NCBI RefSeq assembly: GCF_031143425.1
Contig: NC_090451.1
Span: 667,244,508-667,308,507 of the forward strand
Reading direction: 5' to 3'
Origin: Pleurodeles waltl
Lineage: Eukaryota > Chordata > Amphibia > Caudata > Salamandridae
Length of the DNA: 64,000 bases
Shown here: positions 25,040 to 35,785 of the stretch, one piece after another
Layout of the letters: every line of letters begins with the position of its first letter
Position numbering within the stretch: the stretch's first letter is position 1
Notes under the pieces: model-generated
Told to the model about the DNA's origin: nothing
Seen by the model: only the letters and a program-made list of their open reading frames with translations
Database searches by the model: none
Program-made: the position numbers and the translations under genes

Positions 25040-25315
25040 CTTGTGGAATCAATTGGATATATTATTGCCTCAGTTATCAGTGTTCAAGGGGCATCTGCCA
25101 CTCGTGATGGGGCCTGTTCACCTGGGCTCAATGGGTAACAATCAGGTATTTTATGGCCACGATTCATCAGTGTTTAAGGGACAACAGCCACTTCATGATG
25201 GGGGCCTGATCACCAGGGCTCAGTGGGCAACAGTCAGTCAGGTATTTTATGGCCACAATTCATCAGTGTGCAAGGGACACCAGCACCTCCATGATTGGGT
25301 CTGTTCACCAAGGTA
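25040..25315. repeat. Tandem repeat, about 90-93-bp unit, three units
   Basis: The phrase ATCAGTGTTCAAGGG recurs as ATCAGTGTTTAAGGG and ATCAGTGTGCAAGGG at about 25076, 25167 and 25261, each followed by a CAGCCACT/CACCTCC.TGATGGGG.CTG and TTCACC part. Older, decayed units seem to extend left to about 24790 (CTTCACTGGGATGG, GCCTCACCAAGG). The 92-codon frame is a translation of the repeat. Confidence 0.75.
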
Positions 25316-25439
25316 CTAGCTGCAATAAATCAGATTCTGGATACAGCTCCTGCCAAGGCAAGGGGCTTTGGCCATCCCAGTGGGCATAGCTGAACCCATT
25401 TTAATGAATATAATAACTCTAAGGAGAATTGAGTGTGCC

Positions 25440-26432
25440 CATATCGTGCTCAGAGGGACCACTTATTCTTTCCAGTTTCCTTTTTAGGCCTCATTTGAGG
25501 CAATGCATGCAGTGTCTCTTGCAAGACATTTTGCTAGTTATAGTGGTCTTTGAGCCTGCCCTTTGCTTACCATTGGTTGACTTCATCACTTTGTTTGCCT
25601 GCTTCTCTTTGATTGGTACCTGCTGGCTTTACTTCCGCTTCTTGTGTTTGGCCCTCCCCTGGAGCTTGGCCCAAGTGCCTGTGTCCTTTTGCTGCTTGGG
25701 AGTTTTTTGTTTTTTTTCCCGTATTTTTGAAGCACCCCATAAGAGTGCATGTTTTTGCAGGCTGTCTCTGCCTTGTTTTTCTCTCTCCCTAACCCCATGG
25801 TGCTCTCTCCTACCCATGTGTTTTGTTCCCCAGCCAACTTAAGCCTGTGAGCTTCCATGCCCCGCACATTGCCCTCACACCCGTGTTGTTGTGGCCCCCA
25901 GCCACATTCATTTTCCACTCTTCCATGTGCTTCTCTGTCCCCCTCTTTACCCAAGTAGCTCTTGTCTGCCCCTGGCTCCTCCTCCCTGTTACTGCCTTCC
26001 AGCCCACCATATTGGTGCCCTGCCTGACACGCTACAGGACCATATAAATATCTGATGCTCTCATTTTTCCATCTCTCGCCTGTGTGCATTTGCAGCCCTC
26101 TCACCCTCCATGTTGCCAGTTTGTTCCCAGCTCTGCCCCTTGTTGCGACCCTTCACCGCCCTCTCCATGTTGGTCTACTCCCAGCCCTGCACAATTAGTC
26201 AAAAAACAAAACAGAAGCGGGATGATGCAGCCCCTGGGCAGTGTGGCATCCATGTTCGATGCATGCATGCACCTATAAAGTGACTTGTCCCACCCCAGGA
26301 CATCATGCTACTTTTTTCTTTTTTAAACTTTACTTCATACGGTCCAACATCCATTTTGCTCAAGAAAAGACATTGGCTGAGGCAACAGATGTCTAACCGG
26401 AGACCTGTTGGCTTTGCCATTGCTTGTTTCGT
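25440..26432 (+). repeat. Repeat family R3, long copy (about 1 kb)
   Basis: The longest copy in the window: a C/T-rich body with CACCCCATAAGAGTGCATGT near 25734, a CAAAAAACAAAACAGAAGCG block near 26200, TGATGCAGCCCCTGGGC, then GAGGCAACAGATGTC and the terminal signature TTGGCTTTGCCATTGCTTGT (26408-26427). The composition keeps long frames open on both strands (137 codons + at 25429-25842 and 172 codons - at 25586-26104). These have low-complexity content and are not present in the copy at 13.6-14.1 kb, so they are not called genes. Probably a non-autonomous retroelement; class unknown. Confidence 0.6.
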
Positions 26433-26739
26433 AAACGAGTACCCACAGACGCACGCCTAAGCCCATTCTCTGTTTAACGTAGCTATTCATGCTACCCCGA
26501 GTGCTTCACAGATCTCTTAACTGGCACAACCTCCTCTCCTTGTAATATTTACGAGCGACGCCTTCGCTTTCTTCTCTGTTGCCTCCCTATGTATTACTGC
26601 GCTGAAAGAAACCCAACTTATCTATAAATGATTGTTTACGTGTAAAGATTCACACCCACGCATAAGTTTGTGATTTTTCTTTTCTGCTGCCTGGTGCTCC
26701 CCGGCTGAAGCTGACTTTCCGATTGCATGCAGGCTCCAA

Positions 26740-26960
26740 TTTGCGGGAGACAGAAATGGCTGCTGAGTGCGCCTCCGGGAGCCGCCATTAGCGCGGCCTA
26801 AAGTGCTGCGTAATTGCCCTGCATCATCTTTGCGTCAACCACAGAGCGCGAGCGAGGGAAGACGAGCAGCTCGGAGAGGGATCGAGTCTGGGACCAGAGG
26901 CCCTGATGGGTCTGGGAGACTCAGTGGGAAAAACAAACCCCGGCTGTGAAGCTTTCGCTG
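26740..26960 (+). promoter_or_regulatory. CpG-rich block; candidate upstream promoter or 5' exon
   Basis: GC- and CpG-rich island in AT-rich DNA, with GGAGCCGCCATTAGCGCGG (YY1-like CCGCCAT), GAGCGCGAGCGAGGG and GGAGAGGGATCGAGTCTGGG. It resembles a TATA-less promoter with a purine-rich 5' untranslated exon. It lies about 24 kb upstream of the SEMA6C coding start on the same strand, and the coding exon is preceded by an acceptor-like tract, so it could be the first non-coding exon of SEMA6C. I saw no strong GTAAGT donor, so this remains conjecture. The 60-codon frame is not recognisable. Confidence 0.4.
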
Positions 26961-27030
26961 CTGGAGCAAAAATAAGTTCTCTACAGCAGAGCTTTTAAGT
27001 GGAGTGGAAAAAGTGGAGTGGGGTGGGTGG

Positions 27031-27053
27031 TGGGGGGGGGGGGGGGGGGGGGG
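27031..27053. repeat. G homopolymer (about 22)
   Basis: A near-pure G run directly downstream of the CpG-rich block, flanked by GGTGGGTGGT and GGGTTGGGGGCTGGGG; a potential G-quadruplex. Confidence 0.9.
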
Positions 27054-27059
27054 TTGGGG

Positions 27060-28287
27060 GCTGGGGTCTAGGAGATGGCCAGTACTTATAGGCAGGGTTT
27101 GACCACATAAACTAAATTAGCATTCCCATAGTGTGCCACCAGACTGGTACTTTGGTGTGTCTCTGAGTGTTCTGTTTTTTGCATCCAGATATAACGCAGC
27201 AACTGACGTAGACCTAAAACCAGCCAGGACTATTGGCTTTGTCAACGGCTGTCTGTGTGCGCAGGAGTGCAAGATTCAGTAAAACATGTGAAATATAAAT
27301 GGGAATTAAAGCTCTACATGGATTACTGGACAATATATTACATCAATTGTTCTGAAATTGTCTGTGTTTTTCCAAGGCAAGTTAAGAGCTTGAATCTAGG
27401 GCCAGATAGGGACCCATTTTAATGCCCGTTCTAAAATACTGCTGGATCTGACACCCACAGGGGCCGGGCACACTTAAAACCCAGCTCCGTGGTATTGATG
27501 TACAGAGATGCCCACCATGGTGATAGTACCTTATTAGGAGCAATCCCAAAAGCCCCTCTATACTGAGGCTGGCCTGAGATTTCTAAAATATCAATCTTTC
27601 GGAAACCTTGTTGGTTGCATCATGTGTCTTAGATCACATGCAGCACATATGTCTGGAAGTAAACAAAAACACATGAATCTACAACATTGCAAGCAGCAGG
27701 CTGATTTTGCCTCAATCATGAGTCAAGCTAAATTATTGGTAACATCGGCACATCTTGGGAATTGAAACAAAGAACGGAAAGTAAACACTTTAATTCTTCT
27801 TGATACAATTGTGGAGAGGAGTACCATGAGGGTCCATGGTAGAGCTTTGCGAGTGGTGTTCGGAGGAAGGCAGCCCAACACAAGGACGAACGTCGGCTGG
27901 GTACACAAGTGGAGTGGGTTCCAAGGTGTGGGGACAGTTGCATTAGTAGCTTAATCTGAAATTGGGAACATTTTGGCAGACCAAGATGGCCATTAGCAAA
28001 CACTAAGGCGGAATTATTTAGAGCAGCACATAGTGATTTCAGATATCAGAGTTCATGAATACCCATGATGTCTTTCCATACAGTGGCCATTTCGGGGTTG
28101 ATAACATTGCAAATTCGCCTATAACACTGTATCCCCGTATCTAGTTGACTTTGTACTGCACACATAATGTGTCAAATATTTAGGCCCGCTAACTGAAACG
28201 CTGCTTTTAAGAAACAGACCATGCCTATTAATTTTCCTAGAATAATAAAGTTGCCTTTTTTGTGCCTACTGGAACACAACTAAACCA
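27060..28287. other. No gene recognised
   Basis: A weak R3 tail signature (ATTGGCTTTGTCAACGGCTG) at about 27232. The remainder is unclassified, with frames of at most 91 codons. Confidence 0.4.
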
Positions 28288-28295
28288 GTATGAAG

Positions 28296-28631
28296 CAGTG
28301 CTTAATTTGTAAATAACAAGGGGCCGGTGCCCAAGCCCTCCTCTTGAACACGCGGCTGCTGCAAATAAATGTGCGAGCATGGAATACTGAGGCAGCATAA
28401 TCCTGAAGGCACCTCGGGCCTCTTCAATCCATGTAAAGCCACTCCCTGCCCCTTCAGCTCACACCTGCAGCTTTCTACCTTTGTGACGCTTTTTCGTTTT
28501 ACTCTACCTCCGTCTTTCCCATATGTGTCTTTTGCTCGCAGCAACAGCTTGAGGCAGAAGAATAAGCGCCCGCCCTAAAAAATCAGTGCCGGTGCTCAGC
28601 ACCGGAAACAACAAGCAGAAATTAAGCACTG
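28296..28631. mobile_element. hAT-type non-autonomous element, 336 bp
   Basis: Bounded by CAGTGCTTAATTTGT at the left and AGAAATTAAGCACTG at the right (inverted termini). Flanking octamers GTATGAAG (28288-28295) and GTATGAAC (28632-28639) match at 7 of 8. A subterminal palindrome CCGGTGCTCAGCACCGG lies near 28588, and GGGGCCGGTGCCC lies near the left end. Short frames inside on both strands are not transposase. Confidence 0.88.
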
Positions 28632-28639
28632 GTATGAAC

Positions 28640-30240
28640 CTAAATAACGTGGTTGTTCTATTTACATGCAAGCAAACCCTTCGGCCCATTTAAAGCCCTC
28701 TTGGGAGGATAGAAGAAAATAGATGCTACAATCTGGGAGCAGATGGAAAAGGTTACCTCTGCTTTCATTTCCCTAGGAGTTTAGGAACCACAAAAAATCT
28801 TGGATGAGAGGGAACCTTCCAAAGGTGCTGAATCCAAGGCCCTGGCATTTTTCTGGCACAGGGAGCATAGCTTAGGCTGCCAGTGGCCTTTATCAAACAC
28901 TTTATTGTCTGGGGTATCTGTTCCAGCAAAGCTCCAGAGGTCTCAAGACATGGAAAACTACGCTTTATTGGGCACCACCACACGGAGCAAACTAAAAACA
29001 GCTATGGGGCCTAGCTCCTCTACGTGAAGTGTTGGTGGTCAAAAGAATGAGCGAACCGGGCTTTATACGTCACCCATGCCTATCAAAAACTCAGAAGAGT
29101 ATCCTCCCCTCCCTTGTTTCTATCTTTCGATTGCAGGAACATAGCCAAGGCTTTCAGCACTCCACAAAAAATAGGATTTTGATACTGGAGCACACCTTCA
29201 ATTTATTTAAAAATAATAAAAAAGTCACATTTTCAGGGCTCCCACATTTAGCTTTAAGGGACTAACCTACTGGGCCATCTAATGGTGGTTTTCCAAGACT
29301 AGAGGCTTTTATGCCTTGTGAAAGCATTGTCTGTCCTCCCGGTGCCTAGGCATCTCAGAGATGGCTGAGCTTATTCCGCATGTGAAACCCTATAGAACCT
29401 CTGGGTCTATCATAAAGAGAAAGTGGAAACAAAGAAAGAAAAAGAGAATGGCCTAGCTAAAAATAAGCCTTCCTTCCAAAGGACGATTTCCCTGAGCCAC
29501 CCGCAGTCAGTGGGTTTGTAACCCGATCCGGGTGCACTTTGGATGATAGTACTAGAACTATCTGTGCGCTGTTATTAGGATGAATATAGACAAGATGGCA
29601 GGCTGTGACTGGCTTTTATGGTTGAAGTTTAATGGTACTTGCATCATTCATGGTGAACTTATTGTATTCCATACTAACTCTAATGAACGATGGCCTCATT
29701 AAGCCATTGGTCACTGTCTCAAATTCCCAGCTCTTATCTTGGGATGTTGTCAGTTTACCACTTGGACCAGCCCACCTGCGTAATTTAACCTCACTTTCTC
29801 TCTGTTGGCTGTTTGGTTTTCACTTCCGCCTTCATGGGAATACATCACGCATCTGAAAAGTACAATCTGTCATCACACATTTGATTTTTTTTTTTTTATT
29901 ATTTTTTTTTAATCCCATTCTTGCTTTGTATATTCAAATCAACCATTTTTAGGTCTGTCACTAGTGAAGGCATTTTGATTATAGTAAAATGATAAATCTA
30001 ATATACTTATAGGGGCTTTTAACCAGCCCTTTTCATTCATTGGTCTTCTGTTGTACCAGTCACTTCAGCCCTCTACTAACTTAATCGTGAGTGATGGCAT
30101 TTTGCTATTTCACAAGGAGCAGTTCCACAAACACAGCAGTCCCAGTAGCTATTGCCCAATGTGCACTTTTCATGAAACAAAAATGTTCTTGCAATAATTT
30201 TTTACAAAATATGGAGAAAAAAAAAAAACCTAGGCAAAAC
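28640..30240. other. No gene recognised
   Basis: Unclassified sequence with T-rich simple DNA near 29886-29911. Frames of 60-78 codons only. Confidence 0.4.
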
Positions 30241-30244
30241 GAAA

Positions 30245-30295
30245 AGTTTGGCAACTAACCCCAGACCTATTAGCTTTGCCCATGCTTGTTTTTAA
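30245..30295 (+). repeat. Repeat family R3, 3' end only
   Basis: GGCAACTAACCCCAGACC followed by the terminal signature TTAGCTTTGCCCATGCTTGT (30270-30289). The body upstream is too diverged to align by eye. Confidence 0.6.
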
Positions 30296-30301
30296 GTAGT
30301 T

Positions 30302-31145
30302 GTGCAAGTTAGCAGGCATGTTAAATTGTTTTTGTCACTGCTGGAGTGTCAAAATCTTTTATGTTTGCCAATGCTGGTTTATTCAAATCATGCTGTCTTC
30401 TTAATTTTCTTGTCTACGTGTTTGCATATCTTGTGTATTTCAGCCGTAATAACCACCCAGTCAGAGCCTAGCTGGCCGAAGGTGGTAGCAGTGCTCACCT
30501 CGCAATTAGATCTGGGCCTGGGGATGAAGCCTCATTACATTACCTGCTTTGCCAATGCCAGCTGTCCAGGGTGGGTGAGAAGCTGCACCAGTTACACTAC
30601 TGTTGCCAGCTTCTCGGGGGCGACACTGGGACATTTGCCCGGATGCTGGGTTGAAGCTGTAGTAACCCACCTAACAAACCTGAGGTCGGGGTCCGCTACA
30701 CCTCCCTTGCCAAAGATAATTAGGCAGGAGGTGGTGGGGGCGCAAAGCTTCAGTAGATACTCTGGCAGTTTTAGCTGGGTAGGGATGAAAGTACTCAGCA
30801 TGCCAATGCCAGCTGGCCAGTGGACATATAGACATGTGGGTTGCCCAGGCTGGGCATGGGAGGTTGCAGCTACAATACTCTCTCTGCCTCGGTCAACTCA
30901 GCATTATGGCGAAGCAGTTTTGCAATGTCAGTCGCACAAAAGATTATGGGAAGGATGCTTGCATTAAGTCTGACTACTGGCAGTCGCTCAGGGTAGCATT
31001 CCAACCCGTTCGGTTCCCATCATGGTATGGATTCAGTCTCGACAGAGCTCCAATAGGAACATTCCAGCCCGAAAAGCCAGACCAAGTCCTCCCTGAACCA
31101 GAACACAAGCAACTCAAAACCAATTTCACCTTCATTGGGGCTCCC
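30302..31145. repeat. Degenerate repeat with recurring CCAATGCCAGCTG phrase
   Basis: The phrases GCCAATGCCAGCTGTCCAGG, GCCAATGCCAGCTGGCCAGT and GCCAATGGCAGCTGGGC recur near 30550, 30803 and 31349, and related CTGGC.AG words occur between them. A 221-codon plus-strand frame (30302-30967), the longest in the window, falls here. Its translation has no recognisable domain, signal or family motif, and it lies in repeat-derived sequence, so it is not called as a gene. Confidence 0.45.
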
Positions 31146-31424
31146 TAGTCTGGTGTAGTTTGGTCCTAGATTGGCAAATCAGGTCAGACTGTTTCCATTG
31201 GAGCAGGGTTGAGACCGGTTTGTATATGGTTGGTTCCAAACTTATTGCAAGCATTCTCTCCAGCGCCTTTTGTGTATTTGCAGTGTTGAAATACCTACCT
31301 TCTGTGGGCAGCTTGCAGGTGGGTGACGTGGTAGCTGTAACCACCTTGCCAATGGCAGCTGGGCAAGAAGAAGAAGCCAGGGACAGTTGAGCAGTCTGGG
31401 GTGGGGATATGGTCTGGGCCACTT

Positions 31425-31805
31425 GAATTATGTGGCAGGGTGTCCAAATTATGCGCTAAAGCAAGCCAAATTATGAAGCGTAATGCGGTACATTTTCTGA
31501 TAGTATTACTTGTTAACAGAGCCTGGGTATAGGTTGACCTCCTTAGTTCCAGTTTAATACCCAGTTATATCAATAAGCAACAGAAGGGTGGCCAGTCAAC
31601 CTTTGTAAAGACGTCCAACTGTGCGGCAACAAGTGTAGCTTTGTTTTAGGTAATTTTTGAACCATTTGAGCTTGAATTTCTTTTTTAACTAAAATCTGCA
31701 GATTTTGCAGAAGGTGATGGATTATGTGGCAAATGTGGCAGAGTCCTAATCATGCATAAACGCTGAGACCGCAAAATCGCATAATTCCAGTATCCTTGGG
31801 TATGG
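31425..31805 (+). repeat. Interspersed repeat family R2, copy 2
   Basis: Matches 8675-9048 and 35435-35785 in the same strand: AATTATGTGGCAGGG start, ATCAATAAGCAACAGAAGGG, CCAGTCAACCTTTGTAAAG, AAAATCTGCAGATTTTGCAG, GGATTATGTGGCAAATGTGG and the end GCATAATTCCAGTATCCTTG. Confidence 0.78.
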
Positions 31806-31859
31806 TTAAAGGTTTCAACACCTACTCTGCCCACGGAAACTGTGCATAGACCCTTTTTG

Positions 31860-32270
31860 GGGGGTGCGTAGGGGGGAGGGCAGCAGCAAAGCTCCCAGGA
31901 ATGCCCTCCCCCTCCGGTCTGTGGTGTGCGCGCCGGTAATCCATCAGATTCCAATTAGAGGCCTGCGCCTCGTGTTCCCAGCTCCAAATTACCGCCGCAT
32001 TGTGCGCGGCGCAGCCGTCCATCACCGGCCAAATGAAGTCTTTGTGACTGGTGACAGGTGTGGTGGCGGGGGCCGGGGGGCGCCCACCGGTGCCAACAAT
32101 GAGCTTGATATCAAATTCTATCCCCGCCACTGCAAAACCAGGCAGCTGTTGCTCTTCGTGGAAAAACATTTCTTTTATCACGTGCCCAAAGTCTTGGGGT
32201 CTCCTGGGGGATGCCCGTTTAACAGGGGGCAGCTGAAAAACGCCCCTCTCCTCTGCGAAGAAAAACAACC
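31860..32270. other. GC-rich block open on both strands; candidate conserved element
   Basis: A block of about 400 bases distinct from its AT-rich surroundings, beginning just after an R2 repeat. It stays open for 188 codons on the minus strand (31822-32388) and 139 on the plus strand (31864-32283). Minus-strand peptide pieces look almost protein-like (FGHVIKEMFFHEEQQLPGFA, FDIKLIVGTGG, HKDFIWPVMDGC) and an acceptor-like TTTTTCAG precedes them, but no family was recognised and no donor is obvious. Homeodomain-type words (GGTAATTTGG, CTAATTGG, GGATTACC) and CpGs suggest an enhancer or conserved non-coding element instead. Neither reading is proven. Confidence 0.4.
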
Positions 32271-34203
32271 ACACACATTGTGAAACACACAGTGCCCCCA
32301 TTTCTTTGTTCTGTTCGGGGTACACAGAGGAATATAGTTCAGTATATTTGGGGGAGTACCCATATAGATGGTCAAGTGTCAAATACATTTTGGGTTTTAG
32401 TTTCTAGTAGGGGAGGCTCATCTTTGAGATTTTGAGGGTGGATAACTTGATTTGTGTGCCTCGCCAGCTTCAAGTGACAAATGATGGTGACCGCTTTAGG
32501 CATGGCAGTCCTGCATCTGGAGAACTTATGGAGCGGTGGACCCCGAACTGGTGATTCTTCATCGAGTTGATTAGTCTTTGAGCCCTTGTGGAACATTAAA
32601 AAGTCAGCTTGGGGTCTCAGAAGGCACAGTGGACATTCCAAAGCAGCAAGCTGTACGTTTGAAGGGATCTGTGGCCAAAAGTTTTATGTCTGTTTGGGCA
32701 ATGGCAAATTCATTCAGTGTGGCCACCCTCAGACTGCTTGGTGTCAGGACTCTATGACCTTGGAGAAGGTTATTATCCATGGGTGGTCCTCTCTCGAAAG
32801 GACCCAAGCATGTGGCAACTCTAGACAGATTTTTACACTGTGAAACACAGAGGATATCTTTGGGAGGAATAGTGTGAACTGATGTTACTACAAGCAGTAA
32901 GACCATTTTCTGAGGGACCTGGTTTAGGGGTAGGATTCATGGTGCCAGAGTTATCCACAGGAATGCATTGTTAATGGTTATGGTTGCATGTGGTTGACAC
33001 GTATGCCCCTTTGGAACCTCATTAAGGGTGCGCCGAGGATTAAGACCAGATGAAAACGAGAGGTGAGTCTATCAGGCTTCCGTCTCACTAGCCAAAGCTC
33101 CTATTCAGTCATAACCCGTACCTGACATCCTTCTGGTAACTGCTGGTTCCTGACGTTTCCCTCATCAAATTCCAGTTTGAGGTAGATTCGGGTGTTGTGG
33201 TGGTAGAGGGAGGTAATGATGCAGTGAGCAGCCAGGATGGATCCAGACGGCCTTCATGGTTGTAGATGATCATGGCGAGAAGATGACTCTGATACTGAAA
33301 AAATGTGGTTCTGGAAAAGGTGGATTCAAGGTCGAGCTTCTGGAAATGTTGGCTACAGAATGAAGAGTTCCAGTTAGGGTGGTTCTACCAGTTCCGCTCA
33401 GCCTTCTAGTCCTAATCTGTAGATTTGGTGGTTTAGGTTGATCACACAAAGAGCATTGATTAGGTCTTGTAAATAATATACTGTTCATCCTTAGTATAAG
33501 GTTAATTAGACTATAATTCTTCTTGATTTATTGCCATTTCATGAAGTGTTTAGCTATAGATGGCACCGTAGGGTCTTTTGCACAACAATGTGTTTCAGCT
33601 CCTCTCATCCAGTTGGCCTGGAGCTTTTTCAAGTTTTTCAAGGGACGAACCACGGCACAAATCGTGTGTTCCTTCAAAGTTGTTTCATTTGTGTACCCAA
33701 GCCCAGCTGAGAGAGTTCAAAAACGCAACCAGATAGGCCAGTCTGCTTCAAAGACTAGTTCCACTTGATGTTCAGCCACACTGTGTCAGTTCCATGTTGT
33801 GGCTGGGACTTGTCCTGGACAACACTTAGCAGATTGTTGGTCTCCGTGTAGGAGGAGTGAGACTTAGGGCTACAAAAAATCTTTGATCTCCCTTGGAGCC
33901 TGTAAACTTGTATGATGTACCTTAATCATATACCTTTTAATATCAGTTCTGGTTCCCTATATATGTGACGTTTTGGAATAAACCCATGACCACCCATGGA
34001 ATTCATCTTGATCACCTACATAGCAACCACTCCACCGTGCTGATGCACACTGCCTTCTGCTAGCCTTGTCAATGCAGTTTGCAAGTGATGCTGGAAAAAT
34101 TACACAGACCGCCTTCACCACAGTAGCCACAGAAAAAACAGGAGGCCAGGACCAATGGTTATTAGACTTTACTGATTTCCCAGTTCTATCGTGAATCCTG
34201 TTG
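32271..34203. other. No gene recognised
   Basis: Unclassified sequence with overlapping short frames (60-100 codons) on both strands and no recognisable peptide or splice structure. Confidence 0.4.
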
Positions 34204-34434
34204 TAGGGTGACCAGGCACGCTAGATTTGCCGGGACAGTCCTGGTTTTCCTCAGCTGTCCCGGCAAATTTCAGGAAATTTATCTCATCTCCTGGTTTTTA
34301 CAGAGGGTCGACTAAAAAGAGTGGAAGGTGCGTTTTTACGTTTTCCAAAGCAGGGATGTAAGAAAAGGATATAATTAACAGTTACCTCTTTGGAAATTGT
34401 CCCCTTTTTTGGTTTAAAAAATCTGGTCACCCCA
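34204..34434. mobile_element. hAT-type non-autonomous element, TAGGG family, copy 2
   Basis: Left terminus TAGGGTGACCAGG, right terminus TCTGGTCACCCCA. The interior aligns with the reverse complement of 2768-3111 (GAGGGTCGACTAAAAAG, TTTTCCAAAGCAGGG). Near the left end is an inner palindrome TTTGCCGGGACAG/CTGTCCCGGCAAA. No clear 8-base duplication survives at the flanks, so the insertion is old. Confidence 0.75.
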
Positions 34435-34439
34435 CCTTT

Positions 34440-35430
34440 GAGCCAAATATTGAAGGAGTGTAATTTGTGAGATCACATATTGGCTCTATGCAGGCATGAC
34501 TTGTGATCTTTACCAAATTTCAGGTCTCCCTGGGGGATATCCCCGTATATCTTTGTAGCCCCAGAAGCCATTGCTCCGGACCAGAGCTTCTAGGCGCTCC
34601 TCTGGCCAGAGTGCACAGGGGTTAAAGAGGGTCCTAGCACGTCTGTAGGCTTGGCTGAGTGTCTCATCTCCCCACGACACTCCTCTGACAGTCCTCACAC
34701 ACAGAACCACCAGCACGCCGTGCCCAGCATCTCAAGCTGTCGACCTTTGGAAGCGGCAGAGATGGCTCGATATGCCCGCAGGCCCCGGGAGAGGCATCAG
34801 TATGCCAGGCGTCACTCCCTGACTGATCGACAAGGCCCCGGTGCCCCTGGCTCTGGGCTCCGCGACAGCTGCACGCGCCTTTGACAAGTGAAAGAGGCAA
34901 AACAAGATAGCGGTGTTCTCTGCTGGATAAAGGATGTGCATCTTGCATCTTCGTCTGTGGTCCTGGAACCGTCATGCTAGTCAAGGGAGCTGGTTCCACT
35001 TCCGGCCAGCGCCTAAAAGGCGCGCACTCTGGCCTAGTGCTTGAGTCCGGATTCCCTTAGTAGCGCTCTGGAACTGTGTGCTATACCCTGGTGATGTCAC
35101 CACAGACCCCGCCAGATTCCCACCAAGCCACCTGGTATGACGAGGTGGAGAGGATAGACAAAGAAACAAAGCCACTACAATTATTTTCCTTTAAATGCAT
35201 GTTTGTCTCTCCCCTACCTCTGGGCGTTCCCTTAGACACGATGGTATATGTGAATTTCCTTGGTTAGGGTGCCACGGTGCATTGCTAGAGGCAGTTGTGC
35301 GCTTTACAAATGCGAGATAGCGTAAAATGAACACAATAAAAAGCGGATTCGGCAGGCACTTAGGTTAAGATAACCTTGAATGTCCTAATTCATTCTTGAC
35401 CCGCCCTTTCATCACTCATAGGTAGGGCAA
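34440..35430. other. No gene confirmed; GC-rich patch 34550-35050
   Basis: Moderately GC-rich with overlapping frames of 111 codons (34664-34999, -) and 77 codons (34651-34884, +). A short SINE/L2-like tail phrase GTGCGCTTTACAAATGCGAG lies at about 35297. No domain is recognised. Confidence 0.35.
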
Positions 35431-35434
35431 GGTT

Positions 35435-35785
35435 GAGTAAATTATGCAGCAAGAAAAGGCAAATTATGTGGCACGTTTTGTGATAGCATTCCTTCATTAT
35501 TTTGTCATTTTTACACATGGTAAGTGTTAGGGAATACTGAAATGAGCAATTGAAAGATGACCACTCGACCTCTGTGAAGGGCATTCCCAGTGCAAGTGAT
35601 CTCGGTCCACTGCGCTTTTTAGTAACTTTAAACCCGTTTGAGCTAGAAACAAAACGTTTTTTGTTAAAATCTGCAGATCATGCAACAGATTATGGAATAT
35701 GTTTCAAATATTTCAAATCCATAATTATGTGGAAAACTTCGCAGCAGCAGAATCAAATAATTCCAGTGGCCCTGCTGATAGCTAA
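35435..35785 (+). repeat. Interspersed repeat family R2, copy 3
   Basis: Third same-strand copy: GTAAATTATGCAGCAAG start, GAGCAATTGAAAGATGACCA, CTCGACCTCTGTGAAGGGC, AAAATCTGCAGATCATGCAA, CAGATTATGG and the end AATAATTCCAGTGGCCCTGC. It lies only 3.6 kb from copy 2. Confidence 0.78.

Noticed and set aside
25586..26104. 172-codon minus-strand and 137-codon plus-strand frames
   Set aside because: Low-complexity composition of the R3 repeat body; not kept in the related copy at 13.6-14.1 kb.
30302..30967. 221-codon plus-strand open frame, the longest in the window
   Set aside because: Falls in repeat-derived sequence with recurring CCAATGCCAGCTG phrases; no domain, signal or splice context, and no recognisable family.
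34651..34999. Possible small basic protein (Arg-rich, 77 codons +) or 111 codons on the minus strand
   Set aside because: Overlapping frames in a GC-rich patch, no recognisable motif, no start context or splice sites that support either.
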